DNA from: Neorhizobium huautlense
Lineage (GTDB): Bacteria > Pseudomonadota > Alphaproteobacteria > Rhizobiales > Rhizobiaceae
Reading direction: 5' to 3'
Assembly (NCBI RefSeq): GCF_002968575.1
Contig: NZ_PVBM01000004.1
Span: 1 to 64,000, forward strand
Length of the DNA stretch: 64,000 nt
Below are positions 11,357-20,006 of the stretch, in pieces; position 1 is the stretch's first letter, and every line of letters begins with the position of its first letter. The notes beneath the pieces were generated by a model. The model did no database searches. It was not told the origin of the DNA and saw only the letters and a list, made by a program, of their open reading frames with translations. The translations under genes were made by a program, and so were the position numbers.

Positions 11357-12346
11357 GTGTATCTCGGAACACAAGTCGCAGCGCGGGATGATGACGACTA
11401 CAGGGTATGGGCGCAGCTTGGTGTGAATCATATTTCCGCCGATCCGCCGGGGTCGCCTTCGAGCTGGACTCTCGAAGATCTGGAACGCCATCGGGACCAT
11501 GTGGAAAGCTTCGGGCTTGTCCTCGACATGATCCAGCTTCCCCTGCCCTCGCAGCCGATCGAGAAGGCCTCCTATCCCGATATTCTGCTTGCCGGCCCTC
11601 AGCGCGACCGCCAGATCGATGCGGTTTGCCGCATGATTGAGAACTGCGCTAAGGCTGGAATTCCTGCCGTCAAATACAACCTCAATCTGATCGGTATTCC
11701 GCGTACCGAACTGGAGCGGGGCCGCGGTGGTTCGTTGAACGAAGCGTTCCGCTGGGACAAAACCGACCAGCAAGCGGCGCCCGGCCTCGCCGGCCTGCTG
11801 CCGGAAGACGAAAACTGGGAGCGCATCGACTATTTCCTGGAGCGCGTCGTGCCCGTGGCGGAGAGCAATCGCGTCCGGCTAGCCTGCCATCCGCACGATC
11901 CCTATACGCCACCGGGCTATAGAGGTGTTACGCGAGTGCTCGGCACCGTGGAAGGCCTCAAGAAGTTCGTCCTGATGCGCGAAAACCCCTATCATGGCCT
12001 GAATTTCTGCCAGGGCTCGATCGGTGAGATGCTCGACAATCCGCGCGAGGAGATAGACGAGATCATCCGCTGGTTCGGAAGCCGCGGCAAAATCTTCAAC
12101 CTGCATTTCCGCAACATCCGCGGCGGCAAGCTGTCGTTCATGGAAACCTTCCCGGAAGAAGGCGACATGGACATGGTCCGCTCCTTGAAGGTGTATCAGG
12201 AGGTGGGATACCGGTATATGGTTATGCCCGACCATGTGCCCCGCATCGACGGCCGCGATCCTACCGGGGTAGCCTTCGCCTTTTGTTACGGCTACATCGC
12301 CGCATTGCTCGAAGCGGTTGGGGCGGACACGACGAAGATCGCCTGA
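11357..12346 (+). CDS. Mannonate dehydratase-family protein (UxuA-like), specificity unknown
   Basis: The product is 329 residues and resembles the UxuA TIM-barrel family: KYNLNLIG, RLACHPHDPYTPPGYRG, then IFNLHFRNIRGGKLSFMETF and MPDHVPRIDGRDP match conserved metal and substrate positions. UxuA dehydrates D-mannonate to 2-keto-3-deoxygluconate. Typical UxuA is longer (about 350-395 residues) and sits with uxuB or kdg genes, which are absent, so another sugar acid is possible. The start is a GTG with GGGAGAG nine bases upstream; upstream ATGs are lacking. It is a lone gene converging on quiC. Confidence 0.75.
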   Translation: MYLGTQVAARDDDDYRVWAQLGVNHISADPPGSPSSWTLEDLERHRDHVESFGLVLDMIQLPLPSQPIEKASYPDILLAGPQRDRQIDAVCRMIENCAKAGIPAVKYNLNLIGIPRTELERGRGGSLNEAFRWDKTDQQAAPGLAGLLPEDENWERIDYFLERVVPVAESNRVRLACHPHDPYTPPGYRGVTRVLGTVEGLKKFVLMRENPYHGLNFCQGSIGEMLDNPREEIDEIIRWFGSRGKIFNLHFRNIRGGKLSFMETFPEEGDMDMVRSLKVYQEVGYRYMVMPDHVPRIDGRDPTGVAFAFCYGYIAALLEAVGADTTKIA

Positions 12347-12361
12347 CCGGCGCCCCTCCGA

Positions 12362-14305
12362 CTATTTCCTCGGCATGCCCTCGGGTCGCATCTGTTTTTT
12401 GAGCGCTGCGATGCGGAAGATTGCGTTTGGGGCGCCGTAGCCTTTGTAGCCGCGCCGTTCGACGATCTCGAAGAAGAAGCCCTCGCCATAGGTCGTGCTG
12501 TAGAGCTGGAAATATTCGCCGTTGTCGTCGCGGTCGTAGAGGATGTTGTCAGCCTTCAGCCTTTCGGTGAGCGCCGGGTCGAGCCCGAAGCGGGCCTCCA
12601 CGTCGCCGTAATAGTTGGGCGAGATGGAAAGCGGCCGAAAGCCGTTCTGCTTGAGCGCCTTTGCGGTTTTGAAGATGTCGCCGGTCGCAAAGGCCAGATG
12701 CTGGATGCCGGAGCCGAATGTCTCGGCGATGAAGTGGCCGGCGAGCGTGCGGCGGTTCTCCGCCCCGTTCAGGGTGATCCTCAGCGTGCCCGAGGCGTTT
12801 TCCACCACCTGGCTGCGCACCACGCCGGCCGGATCGATGATGTCGACCATCGGCGTCTTCTGCATCTCGAAGATCGCCGTGTAGAACAGAAGCCAGGTCG
12901 GCATTTCCTCGTAGGCGACCGTCTGGGCGATGTGGTCGACATGGTCGAGATGTGCCGGCACCACGGCCTCAGCCTCTGGCTCTGTCCCTGCCCCTGTTCT
13001 TGTCCCGGCCCCTGCCCCTGCCTTGTCGCCGACGGGGATAAAATCGATCTCGGAAAAGCGGCCGAGTTCGCTTCTGTCGTCGAGCAGGTAGATCAGCCCG
13101 CCGCCGACGCCGCGGATCGCCGGGATCTCCACCTCGCCGGGGCCGACCGCCTGGATGAACGGTTCGGCGCCGAGCGCCATGGCGCGTGCAAGTGCTGCCT
13201 GCGCATCGTCGACGACAAGCGCCGTCGCATAGGCCGAGGTGCCGTGCACCGCAAACGAGGCATTGGCAAAACCCCTGTCCTCGGTATTGACGAGAAGCCG
13301 GATGCCGCCCTGCTGAAACAGCGCGACCTTCTTCGTCCTGTGGATGCCGGTCCTTCGAAAGCCGAGCGTCTTCAGGATCGCCACGAGATCGGCGGCATCC
13401 TTCTCGTCGGCGGAAAATTCCACGAAACCGACGCCCTCGACCCTTGCCCGGTCCGGCATCGCCGGCACCGAAAGGCTTGCCGCGCCGGGGCTGCTGCGGC
13501 GCACCTGGTCGCCGAGATAGATCAGCGAGCGGCAGCCGTCGGCGGCAATCGCCCGGGGTTGCCCGCCTCGGAACTGGTCGTTGAAGATCTCCAGCGAGAA
13601 ATAGCCGTCATAACCGGTTTCGGCGACGGCGGCGGTAAACTCCCTCACCGGAAGATCGCCCTCGCCCGGCATGTTGCGGAAATGCCTCGACCAGTAGAGC
13701 AGGTCCATGTCGATCAGCGGCGCATCGGCAAGCTGCACGATGAAGATCTTGTCCTTCGGGATCGAGCGGATCGAATTGATATCGATCTTCTTCGACAGGG
13801 TGTGGAAACTGTCGAGGATGAGGCCGATATTTGGATGATCGGCGCGCCGGACGATCTCCCAGGCGTCGCGGTGGTCGCTGATATGCCGGCCCCAGGCGAG
13901 CGCCTCGTAGCCGACCTTCAGGCCGCGGGCGGCCGCCCGCTCGCCCAACTCATGGAAATCGGCTGCCGCCCGCTCGATGCCGCCAAGCGACACCGGCGAG
14001 ACATTCGAGCAGACCAAGAGAAGATCGGTGCCGAGCTCCTGCATGACGTCGAACTTGCGCTCGGCCCGGTCGAAGGTGCGTCCCCGCAGCGGTTCCGGCA
14101 TGCCCTCGAAATCGCGGAACGGCTGGAACAGGGTGATCGTCAGCCCATAATCGCGCACCATTCGGCCGACATCCGCCGGCGACCCGTCAAACGCCAGAAA
14201 GTCGTTCTCGAAGATCTCAACCCCGTCAAACCCGGCTCTCGCAATCGCCTCAAGCTTCTCAGGCAACTCGCCGCTGATCGATACCGTCGCTATCGAGGTC
14301 TTCAT
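12362..14305 (-). CDS. quiC: 3-dehydroshikimate dehydratase fused to a 4-hydroxyphenylpyruvate dioxygenase-like domain, QuiC type
   Basis: This 647-residue protein has an N-terminal xylose-isomerase-like TIM barrel (about 1-285: GFDGVEIFENDF, LGTDLLLVCSN, IGLILDSFHTL, FSLEIFND) that dehydrates 3-dehydroshikimate to protocatechuate. A C-terminal half (about 300-647) has two VOC/HPPD-like modules (VGFVEFSADE, DHVDHIAQTV, GIQHLAFATGDIF, FFFEIVERRGYKGYG). This two-part layout is known for bacterial QuiC. A low-complexity linker (GAGAGTRTGAG..., encoded near 12967-13024) separates the VOC modules. GGGAGG precedes the ATG at 14305. It ends the operon after the importer genes. Confidence 0.9.
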   Translation of the reverse strand: MKTSIATVSISGELPEKLEAIARAGFDGVEIFENDFLAFDGSPADVGRMVRDYGLTITLFQPFRDFEGMPEPLRGRTFDRAERKFDVMQELGTDLLLVCSNVSPVSLGGIERAAADFHELGERAAARGLKVGYEALAWGRHISDHRDAWEIVRRADHPNIGLILDSFHTLSKKIDINSIRSIPKDKIFIVQLADAPLIDMDLLYWSRHFRNMPGEGDLPVREFTAAVAETGYDGYFSLEIFNDQFRGGQPRAIAADGCRSLIYLGDQVRRSSPGAASLSVPAMPDRARVEGVGFVEFSADEKDAADLVAILKTLGFRRTGIHRTKKVALFQQGGIRLLVNTEDRGFANASFAVHGTSAYATALVVDDAQAALARAMALGAEPFIQAVGPGEVEIPAIRGVGGGLIYLLDDRSELGRFSEIDFIPVGDKAGAGAGTRTGAGTEPEAEAVVPAHLDHVDHIAQTVAYEEMPTWLLFYTAIFEMQKTPMVDIIDPAGVVRSQVVENASGTLRITLNGAENRRTLAGHFIAETFGSGIQHLAFATGDIFKTAKALKQNGFRPLSISPNYYGDVEARFGLDPALTERLKADNILYDRDDNGEYFQLYSTTYGEGFFFEIVERRGYKGYGAPNAIFRIAALKKQMRPEGMPRK

Positions 14306-14357
14306 TCGATGCACCTCCCTTTGCATGCGTTCAGGCCGACGATAGCGACGTCTAAGG

Positions 14358-15086
14358 TCAAACCGCGTGCTCCGCCTCGACATGGCCGCCGAGGAAAAGT
14401 TGACCGACACGCGGATCGGCAAGCAGGTTCGAAGCCTTGTCATGCATTCGCGTCTGGCCGAGTTCGAGGACAAGCCCGTCGTCCGACATGGCAAGAGCGG
14501 CCTTGGCGTTTTGCTCCACCATCAGGATGGTGACCCCCTGGTCGCGCAGCCGGATCAGCGTCTGGAACACTTCCTGGACAAGATTTGGCGACAGCCCGAT
14601 CGAGGGTTCGTCGATCAGGATCAGCTTCGGATCGAGAAGCAGCGCACGCGCCACCTCAAGCTGCTTCTGCTGCCCGCCAGACAGCTCGATCGCCTTGCGG
14701 TTCCTGAACTGGCGCAACATCGGGAACTGGTCCATCACGGTCTCGATGCGCTCGCGCACCTTCGCCTGATCCGGGGCGGTAATGCCGCCAAGTTCCAGAT
14801 TGTGGTAGACGGACAGTTGCGGCACGACGTTGCGGCCTTGCGGGACATAGGTGACGCCCTGCGAGATCATCTGCCTCGGCGTCTGGCGCGTCACATCCTT
14901 GCCGTCCAGAAGGATCTGGCCAGAATGAATGTTGAGCAAACCGAAGATCGCCTTGAAAACCGTCGACTTTCCGGCTCCGTTCGGTCCGATCACCGTGGTG
15001 ATGGAGGCCTTCGGTATGGAGAAAGACACGCCGTTGAGGATGGTTATCTTGCCGTAGCCACCATAGACATTTTTGAGCTCGAGCAT
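14358..15086 (-). CDS. Branched-chain-type ABC importer ATPase, LivF-like (second system)
   Basis: This is a 242-residue ATPase with Walker A GPNGAGKST near residues 32-40, signature LSGGQQKQLEVARALL and Walker B LILIDEPS. The start at 15086 has GGAGG six bases upstream and lies two bases after the LivG-like stop. It is the second-to-last gene of the aroE-led operon, 52 bases before quiC. It powers import together with the LivG-like subunit. By context the cargo is a quinate- or shikimate-like hydroaromatic acid; the sequence alone does not show it. Confidence 0.92.
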   Translation of the reverse strand: MLELKNVYGGYGKITILNGVSFSIPKASITTVIGPNGAGKSTVFKAIFGLLNIHSGQILLDGKDVTRQTPRQMISQGVTYVPQGRNVVPQLSVYHNLELGGITAPDQAKVRERIETVMDQFPMLRQFRNRKAIELSGGQQKQLEVARALLLDPKLILIDEPSIGLSPNLVQEVFQTLIRLRDQGVTILMVEQNAKAALAMSDDGLVLELGQTRMHDKASNLLADPRVGQLFLGGHVEAEHAV

Positions 15087-15088
15087 CT

Positions 15089-15835
15089 TCAACCTCCGAG
15101 ATAGGCGTCGATGACGGACTGGTTCGCCCTGATTTCCTCGGGCTTGCCTTCCGCGATGATGCCGCCTTCCGCCAATACGATGATGCGGGTGCACAGGCTC
15201 ATGACGAACTCCATATTGTGCTCGATAACGACAAAGGTCGTACCGTGCTCGGCATTGTAGGCGGTAAGACGCTCCTTCAGATTGGCGAGCATCGTCAGGT
15301 TGACGCCGCCTGCGGGTTCATCAAGCAGCACGAGGCTCGGTCCGGCCATGAAGGCCATGGCCGCATCCACCAGTTTCTGCTGACCGTAGGAAAGTGAGCC
15401 GGCCAGGGTGTCGCGCAGATGCGTCAGGCGGAAGAAGGATATCAGCCGTTCCGCCTCGTTCGTCAGTCCGGCGTCGCCCGGACCGAAGAGCCGCGACAGC
15501 ATGGTGCCGTGATGCTCCTGGCCTGCCAGGATGATGTTGTCCAGCACCGTCATCTTCGGGAAGACGGAGAGCTGCTGGAAGGTGCGGCCGACCCCGAGCC
15601 TGTTGAGGTCCGAGGCACGCATGCCCGAGACATTCTGGCCGTTGACCTCGACTTCTCCCGCCTCCGGCCGCAGCTGGCCGAGAATGCAGTTGAAGAGGGT
15701 CGACTTGCCGGAGCCGTTAGGGCCGATCAGCCCCAGAATTTCGCCTTTGCGGACTTCGAACGTGACGCCGCGGACAGCGCGGATGCCGCCGAAGCTTTTC
15801 TCGATATTGCGGACGGAAAGAACAGGTACGCTCAT
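15089..15835 (-). CDS. Branched-chain-type ABC importer ATPase, LivG-like (second system)
   Basis: This 248-residue ATPase has Walker A GPNGSGKST near residues 38-46, signature LSYGQQKLVDAAMA and Walker B LVLLDEPAGGVN. The C-terminus ends with IDAYLGG, typical of LivG. The ATG at 15835 overlaps the LivM-like stop by four bases, indicating coupled translation. It works with the LivF-like protein encoded immediately downstream. Confidence 0.92.
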   Translation of the reverse strand: MSVPVLSVRNIEKSFGGIRAVRGVTFEVRKGEILGLIGPNGSGKSTLFNCILGQLRPEAGEVEVNGQNVSGMRASDLNRLGVGRTFQQLSVFPKMTVLDNIILAGQEHHGTMLSRLFGPGDAGLTNEAERLISFFRLTHLRDTLAGSLSYGQQKLVDAAMAFMAGPSLVLLDEPAGGVNLTMLANLKERLTAYNAEHGTTFVVIEHNMEFVMSLCTRIIVLAEGGIIAEGKPEEIRANQSVIDAYLGG

Positions 15836-16812
15836 TTCAGGCGCGCTCCTTCGCTCATATCGGCACGGACCTGCTGTCGCGGCCAGAACCTCTCGCGGAT
15901 ACGCCCCCATACGCCGATCAGGCCCGTCGGTACGAAGACCAGCATCACGATCACCAGGGCGGAATAGATGATCAGGTAGTAACCCTCGGTGAACCGCAGG
16001 ATCTCGGGCAGCAGGATGACGACCCCGGCGCCGAGGAAGGGACCGAAGAAATAGCCGGCGCCGCCAACCACGACCATCAGCAGGATGCGCAGCGAATGGG
16101 CAAGCCCGAAGGATCCCGGCTCGATGAACTGCACGAGCGGCGTGATCAGCGCGCCGGCCAGCCCGCCATAGACCGAGCCGATGGCGAAGGCGAGGAGCGT
16201 GATGCGGCGGGTGTCGACGCCGAGACTTTCCGCCCGGATCGGATTTTCACGCAACGCCTTGAAAGCACGACCCCAGGGAGAGCGGACAATGCCCCACATG
16301 GCAAGAGCCGCAAGCACGGTTATTCCCAGGGTGAAGTAGTAGAAGTGCAACTGCTTCATGGTCTTGAAGAGGCCGAAGTCCGGCCTTGGCATTCCGACGA
16401 GGCCGTAGCTGCCCCCCGTCAGCCAGTCTTCGTTGCGCAACACCAGGAAGACGAGCGTATTGAATGCCAGGGTTACGAAGGCGAGGAAATGCCCCTTTAC
16501 GCGAAGTGCGGGGTAACCCAGGAGAAGCCCGACCACGAAGCAGGCTGTCAGTCCGAGCGGCATGGCGAGCATCCAGTGCCAGCCCGAAAGCGTCAGCAGC
16601 GCTGTCGTGTACGCGCCGATTGCCATGAACGACGCCTGCGCCAGGGAGATCTGGCCCGCATAGCCGAGCGTCAGATTGAGCCCCATCGCAGCAATCGCAA
16701 AGATCAGCCAGGATGTCAGCACGTAGACGATGTAGTTGCCCTGCCCCAGCGGCGCGAGAACGGCGAGAGCCAGGAGCGCGAGGATAGAGATCTTTCGGAT
16801 GTGAGCGTTCAT
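15832..16812 (-). CDS. Branched-chain-type ABC importer permease, LivM-like (second system)
   Basis: This 326-residue inner-membrane protein has about eight to ten hydrophobic helices, the LivM segment NLTLGYAGQISLAQASFMAI near residues 45-64, and the cytoplasmic loop RSPWGRAFKALRENPIRAES. Its start overlaps the LivH-like stop by two bases (TAATG) and its end overlaps the LivG-like start. It forms the channel with the LivH-like permease. Confidence 0.92.
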   Translation of the reverse strand: MNAHIRKISILALLALAVLAPLGQGNYIVYVLTSWLIFAIAAMGLNLTLGYAGQISLAQASFMAIGAYTTALLTLSGWHWMLAMPLGLTACFVVGLLLGYPALRVKGHFLAFVTLAFNTLVFLVLRNEDWLTGGSYGLVGMPRPDFGLFKTMKQLHFYYFTLGITVLAALAMWGIVRSPWGRAFKALRENPIRAESLGVDTRRITLLAFAIGSVYGGLAGALITPLVQFIEPGSFGLAHSLRILLMVVVGGAGYFFGPFLGAGVVILLPEILRFTEGYYLIIYSALVIVMLVFVPTGLIGVWGRIRERFWPRQQVRADMSEGARLK

Positions 16813-17690
16813 TAGACTGTCCTCCCCTCCGAGGTTCCCAGGATGCCCTGCGGCCTGACGAGGATGATGACAATCAGGAGAACCAGAGGCAGCGCGGCGC
16901 GGTATTGCGCGGTAACATAGGCCGCGGTGAGATTGTCCAGAACGCCGATGAGCAGGCCGCCGGCGATCGCACCGCGGATCTGGTTGAAGCCGCCGACGAT
17001 TGCGGCGATGAAGGCGATCAGGCCGAGCGTTTCGCCATTCGAGAACTTGGCAAGATAGACCGGCGTGATGAGGAACGAGGCGAGTGCGGCAAGCGCGGCG
17101 TTGATCAGGAAAGTGTAGAGGATCATTCGCTTGACGTTAACGCCGAGGATCTCGGCAACCGCCGGGTTCTGCGCCGTCGCCTGCATGCATCGTCCGGTGC
17201 GGGTGCGGTTGAGGAACAATGTCAGCAGCACGACGATCCCGAGCGAGATCACGAGGTTGAAGACGTCCTGGAGCGAAAGGACTGCGCCGAACACGTTGAT
17301 GGGATCGCCGGGAAACAGGGACGGGAAGGGTTGAGCCTCGGCCGAATAGAATTCCTTCACGCTTTCCTTGAGCAAGATGCCGAGCGCCATGGTCGCAATG
17401 ATGAGGGTGATGCCTCCATGCGGCAGGATCGGTTCGACGATCATCTTCTTGAACAGGACACCGAGCACAACGATGGAAATCGCCAGGCCGAAAATTAGGG
17501 CAATCCATAACGGCATGCCGAAGACACTCATGCCGATGAGGACGAAGAAAGCCGGAAGCATTACGAATTCGCCCTGAGCGAAATTCACCGTTTGGGCAGC
17601 CTGCCAGACCAGCGTGAAACCGATTGCGACAAGCGCGTAGATCGAGCCGGTCGCAAGACCGGACAGCAAGACCTGCAAGAACTGGGACAT
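16812..17690 (-). CDS. Branched-chain-type ABC importer permease, LivH-like (second system)
   Basis: This 292-residue permease begins MSQFLQVLLSGLATGSIYAL and has the LivH element AAQTVNFAQGEFVML near residues 31-45. Multiple hydrophobic helices follow. It lies 59 bases after the substrate-binding protein gene and overlaps the LivM-like start. The paralogous permease at 2757-3620 belongs to the other system, so the window carries two complete importers of this class. Confidence 0.92.
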   Translation of the reverse strand: MSQFLQVLLSGLATGSIYALVAIGFTLVWQAAQTVNFAQGEFVMLPAFFVLIGMSVFGMPLWIALIFGLAISIVVLGVLFKKMIVEPILPHGGITLIIATMALGILLKESVKEFYSAEAQPFPSLFPGDPINVFGAVLSLQDVFNLVISLGIVVLLTLFLNRTRTGRCMQATAQNPAVAEILGVNVKRMILYTFLINAALAALASFLITPVYLAKFSNGETLGLIAFIAAIVGGFNQIRGAIAGGLLIGVLDNLTAAYVTAQYRAALPLVLLIVIILVRPQGILGTSEGRTV

Positions 17691-17749
17691 TGGACGTCTC
17701 TTTCGACAATGGCCGCGGCAGCCAGGCCGCCGCGGCGAGACCGGAATTG

Positions 17750-18886
17750 TCAGTTGGCGGGAACGGTACCGATCACCACGGGCGCGCCGTTCTTGACCTG
17801 CACCATGAAGCTCGGGCGGGACATCTCGCCGCGATCGTCCCAGCAGGTGTCGAGCAGGATCTTCGGATGGTCCGCAGCCTTCAGGCAGAGGCCGTGCATC
17901 TTTTCTGCAAAGGCTTCGCCGTCGAGTTCCCCGACCATTTCGGTCACATATTTCGTCGTCCAGGCACCGACATAACCCTTGATGGCGTCGTGGGTCGGGC
18001 GACGTTTGAAGGTTGTTTCGAATTTCTTGGCAAAGGCGCCGATGCCCGGCACATCCGTGGCCGTCGCGGTCACGCCCACATGGGCAATCGCACCTTCCGC
18101 AGCGCCACCGGCCAGTTCGATGACCTTGGCTTCCGTAAGGGTGACTTCTCCAACGAGCGGCATGGCCAGCGATTGCTTCTTCGCTTCGATCAGGAAGCGG
18201 GCCGACTCTTCCTGGTTCATGTAGACGAAGACGGCATCGGGATTGGCCTGCTTCAGCTTCGCGATATCGGCTGCGTAGTCCGTCTGGGCCTGTTCGGAAG
18301 GAACGTCGGCAACCACTTCGATGCCGGCCTTCTTCATTTCTTCCACGAAGACGTTGCGGCCACCCTTGCCAAATTCATTGTTGACCCAGGCAACGGCGAC
18401 CTTCTTGGCTTTCAGCGTGTCCTTGAAATAGGTCGTCAGCGCTGGGACGCCTTTCTGGGCCCCGGACGAGGTGCGGAAGACAAAGGGATTGCCCTTCTCG
18501 ACGATGCCGGGCGCTTCCGAACCGACGAATTGCGGGATGCTGTTCTGCTGGGCGACGAGCATGTTGACCATGGTCGAACCGGAATAGATGGTTCCGAGGA
18601 TGGCATATGCTCCGGCGTCGATCGCCTTCTGGACGAGTGCGCGCGAGACCTGAGGATCGGTTTGGGTGTCGTATTCGCTCAGCTCGATCTTTTTGCCGAG
18701 AATGCCGCCTTCGGCATTGATTTCTTCGACAGCGATCTTGATGCCGTCACGCCAGTTGGTTCCTGCCGGGGCGCCCGGGCCGGAAAGCTCGGCGACGGTG
18801 CCGATCTTCACGGTCTCCTGCGCCTGCGCCATGCCGGCCGTGGCAAGCAGAGCAGTGGAAATTGCGAGCAAGTGCTTGTGGTACAT
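17750..18886 (-). CDS. Periplasmic substrate-binding protein, type I fold (second system)
   Basis: This 378-residue protein has a Sec signal peptide (MYHKHLLAISTALLATAGMA) with cleavage near AQAQ-ETVKIGTVAELSGPGAP. The mature part matches LivK-like receptors. GGGGAGG lies upstream of the ATG at 18886. It sits between the aroE-like gene and the permeases in one operon with quiC, so the ligand is probably shikimate, quinate or a dehydro derivative (inference). Confidence 0.9.
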   Translation of the reverse strand: MYHKHLLAISTALLATAGMAQAQETVKIGTVAELSGPGAPAGTNWRDGIKIAVEEINAEGGILGKKIELSEYDTQTDPQVSRALVQKAIDAGAYAILGTIYSGSTMVNMLVAQQNSIPQFVGSEAPGIVEKGNPFVFRTSSGAQKGVPALTTYFKDTLKAKKVAVAWVNNEFGKGGRNVFVEEMKKAGIEVVADVPSEQAQTDYAADIAKLKQANPDAVFVYMNQEESARFLIEAKKQSLAMPLVGEVTLTEAKVIELAGGAAEGAIAHVGVTATATDVPGIGAFAKKFETTFKRRPTHDAIKGYVGAWTTKYVTEMVGELDGEAFAEKMHGLCLKAADHPKILLDTCWDDRGEMSRPSFMVQVKNGAPVVIGTVPAN

Positions 18887-19006
18887 CGAAAGTCCTCCCC
18901 TTTGGTAAGTCGCGCCCAAAACTGCGGCTCCGTTTCCTACATGGGTCGCCTGGGCATGTGAATAAGTCTTTGAAGGCGAAAGTCGAAATCCTCCTCATTG
19001 TCCTCC

Positions 19007-19807
19007 TCAGGTTTGATGACCAAGAAGAAAATCCGCCAGCGTCTCGGCCTGTGCGTCGAACATTCCTCCGCCCGTCATCGTGGCGCAGCCGCGCTGCATT
19101 GCCGCCGCGATCAACGGCGAGACTTCCGGTTTGGTGATCACGCAGGCCACGAATTGTGACGGTTGCAGTTTCGATACATCGACAGGCAGCGGATCGTCCG
19201 GTTTCATGCCCAAAGGTGTCGCATTTGCAATGAGGTCGTAACCGGTCGGATCGGCACTCCCCGCCACGACTTTTCCCGGAAACCTTTGCGCAAGCCTGCC
19301 GATTACCGTGTCGCGCCGGTCAGCGTCGATATCATGGATGGCAAGCAGAGATGCGCCGCGGTTCATGATTTCAAATGCAATGGCGGCACCTGCTCCGCCG
19401 CAGCCCAGCAGCAAAACCCGCTTGCCTGCCACGGCAAAGCCCTTCCGCTCGATGCCGTCGAGATAGCCAAGGCCATCGGTATTGTCTCCGTGCCAGCCCT
19501 GGTTCGTTCGGCGTGCGACATTGACCGCTTCCACGAAATGCGCCCGATCCGTCTTCGTGGCGCAAAGGGAAAAGGCCATCCGCTTGTGCGGGATCGTTAC
19601 CAGCATTCCCGAGACATTGTACACCGCGCCGAGCGTTTCGAGGACTTTCGGCAGGTGGGCCGAAGGCGTATGAAACGGTACAACGATCGCGTCCTCTCCG
19701 CGCCTCAAAAATATCTCGGTGATTTTCGCAGGTGACCGGACCTGGGCGATCGGATCTCCGAGAATCGGGAAAAGCCGCGTGCTGCCCGAGGGAAACATGC
19801 CCGTCAT
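19007..19807 (-). CDS. Shikimate/quinate dehydrogenase-like protein (AroE family), probably catabolic
   Basis: This 266-residue NAD(P)-dependent enzyme interconverts shikimate and 3-dehydroshikimate (or quinate and 3-dehydroquinate). Family motifs are clear: LFPILGDPIAQVRSP at the N-terminus, TIPHK (catalytic lysine), GDNTDGLGY, the Rossmann GCGGAGAAI and NATPLGM. The start at 19807 is uncertain; an ATG at 19798 is in frame and neither has a strong ribosome site. Its position at the head of an operon with an importer and quiC suggests a catabolic rather than biosynthetic role. A 3-dehydroquinate dehydratase, needed for quinate, is not in the window. Confidence 0.85.
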   Translation of the reverse strand: MTGMFPSGSTRLFPILGDPIAQVRSPAKITEIFLRRGEDAIVVPFHTPSAHLPKVLETLGAVYNVSGMLVTIPHKRMAFSLCATKTDRAHFVEAVNVARRTNQGWHGDNTDGLGYLDGIERKGFAVAGKRVLLLGCGGAGAAIAFEIMNRGASLLAIHDIDADRRDTVIGRLAQRFPGKVVAGSADPTGYDLIANATPLGMKPDDPLPVDVSKLQPSQFVACVITKPEVSPLIAAAMQRGCATMTGGGMFDAQAETLADFLLGHQT

Positions 19808-20006
19808 CTGCCGGATCCCTTTTCTGCCGGGCCGAAGCCGGGCAACTGCGCTGCGGAAGCAGAGGTCGGCGACAAGATCGCAAAGTCAAGATTGGCCAGG
19901 CTGCGCATGTTCCTCCACCACGCTACCGTTCATCTCCCATGCTTACTTATAGCGGATTTGCGCAGTTAGATCGCCTACCAATTTCGGCGTGATGCGTAAC
20001 ATCATG

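Noticed and set aside
12698..14533. A 611-codon plus-strand frame opposite quiC
   Set aside because: It is a mirror frame of a recognised gene, with no ribosome site and no recognisable domain.
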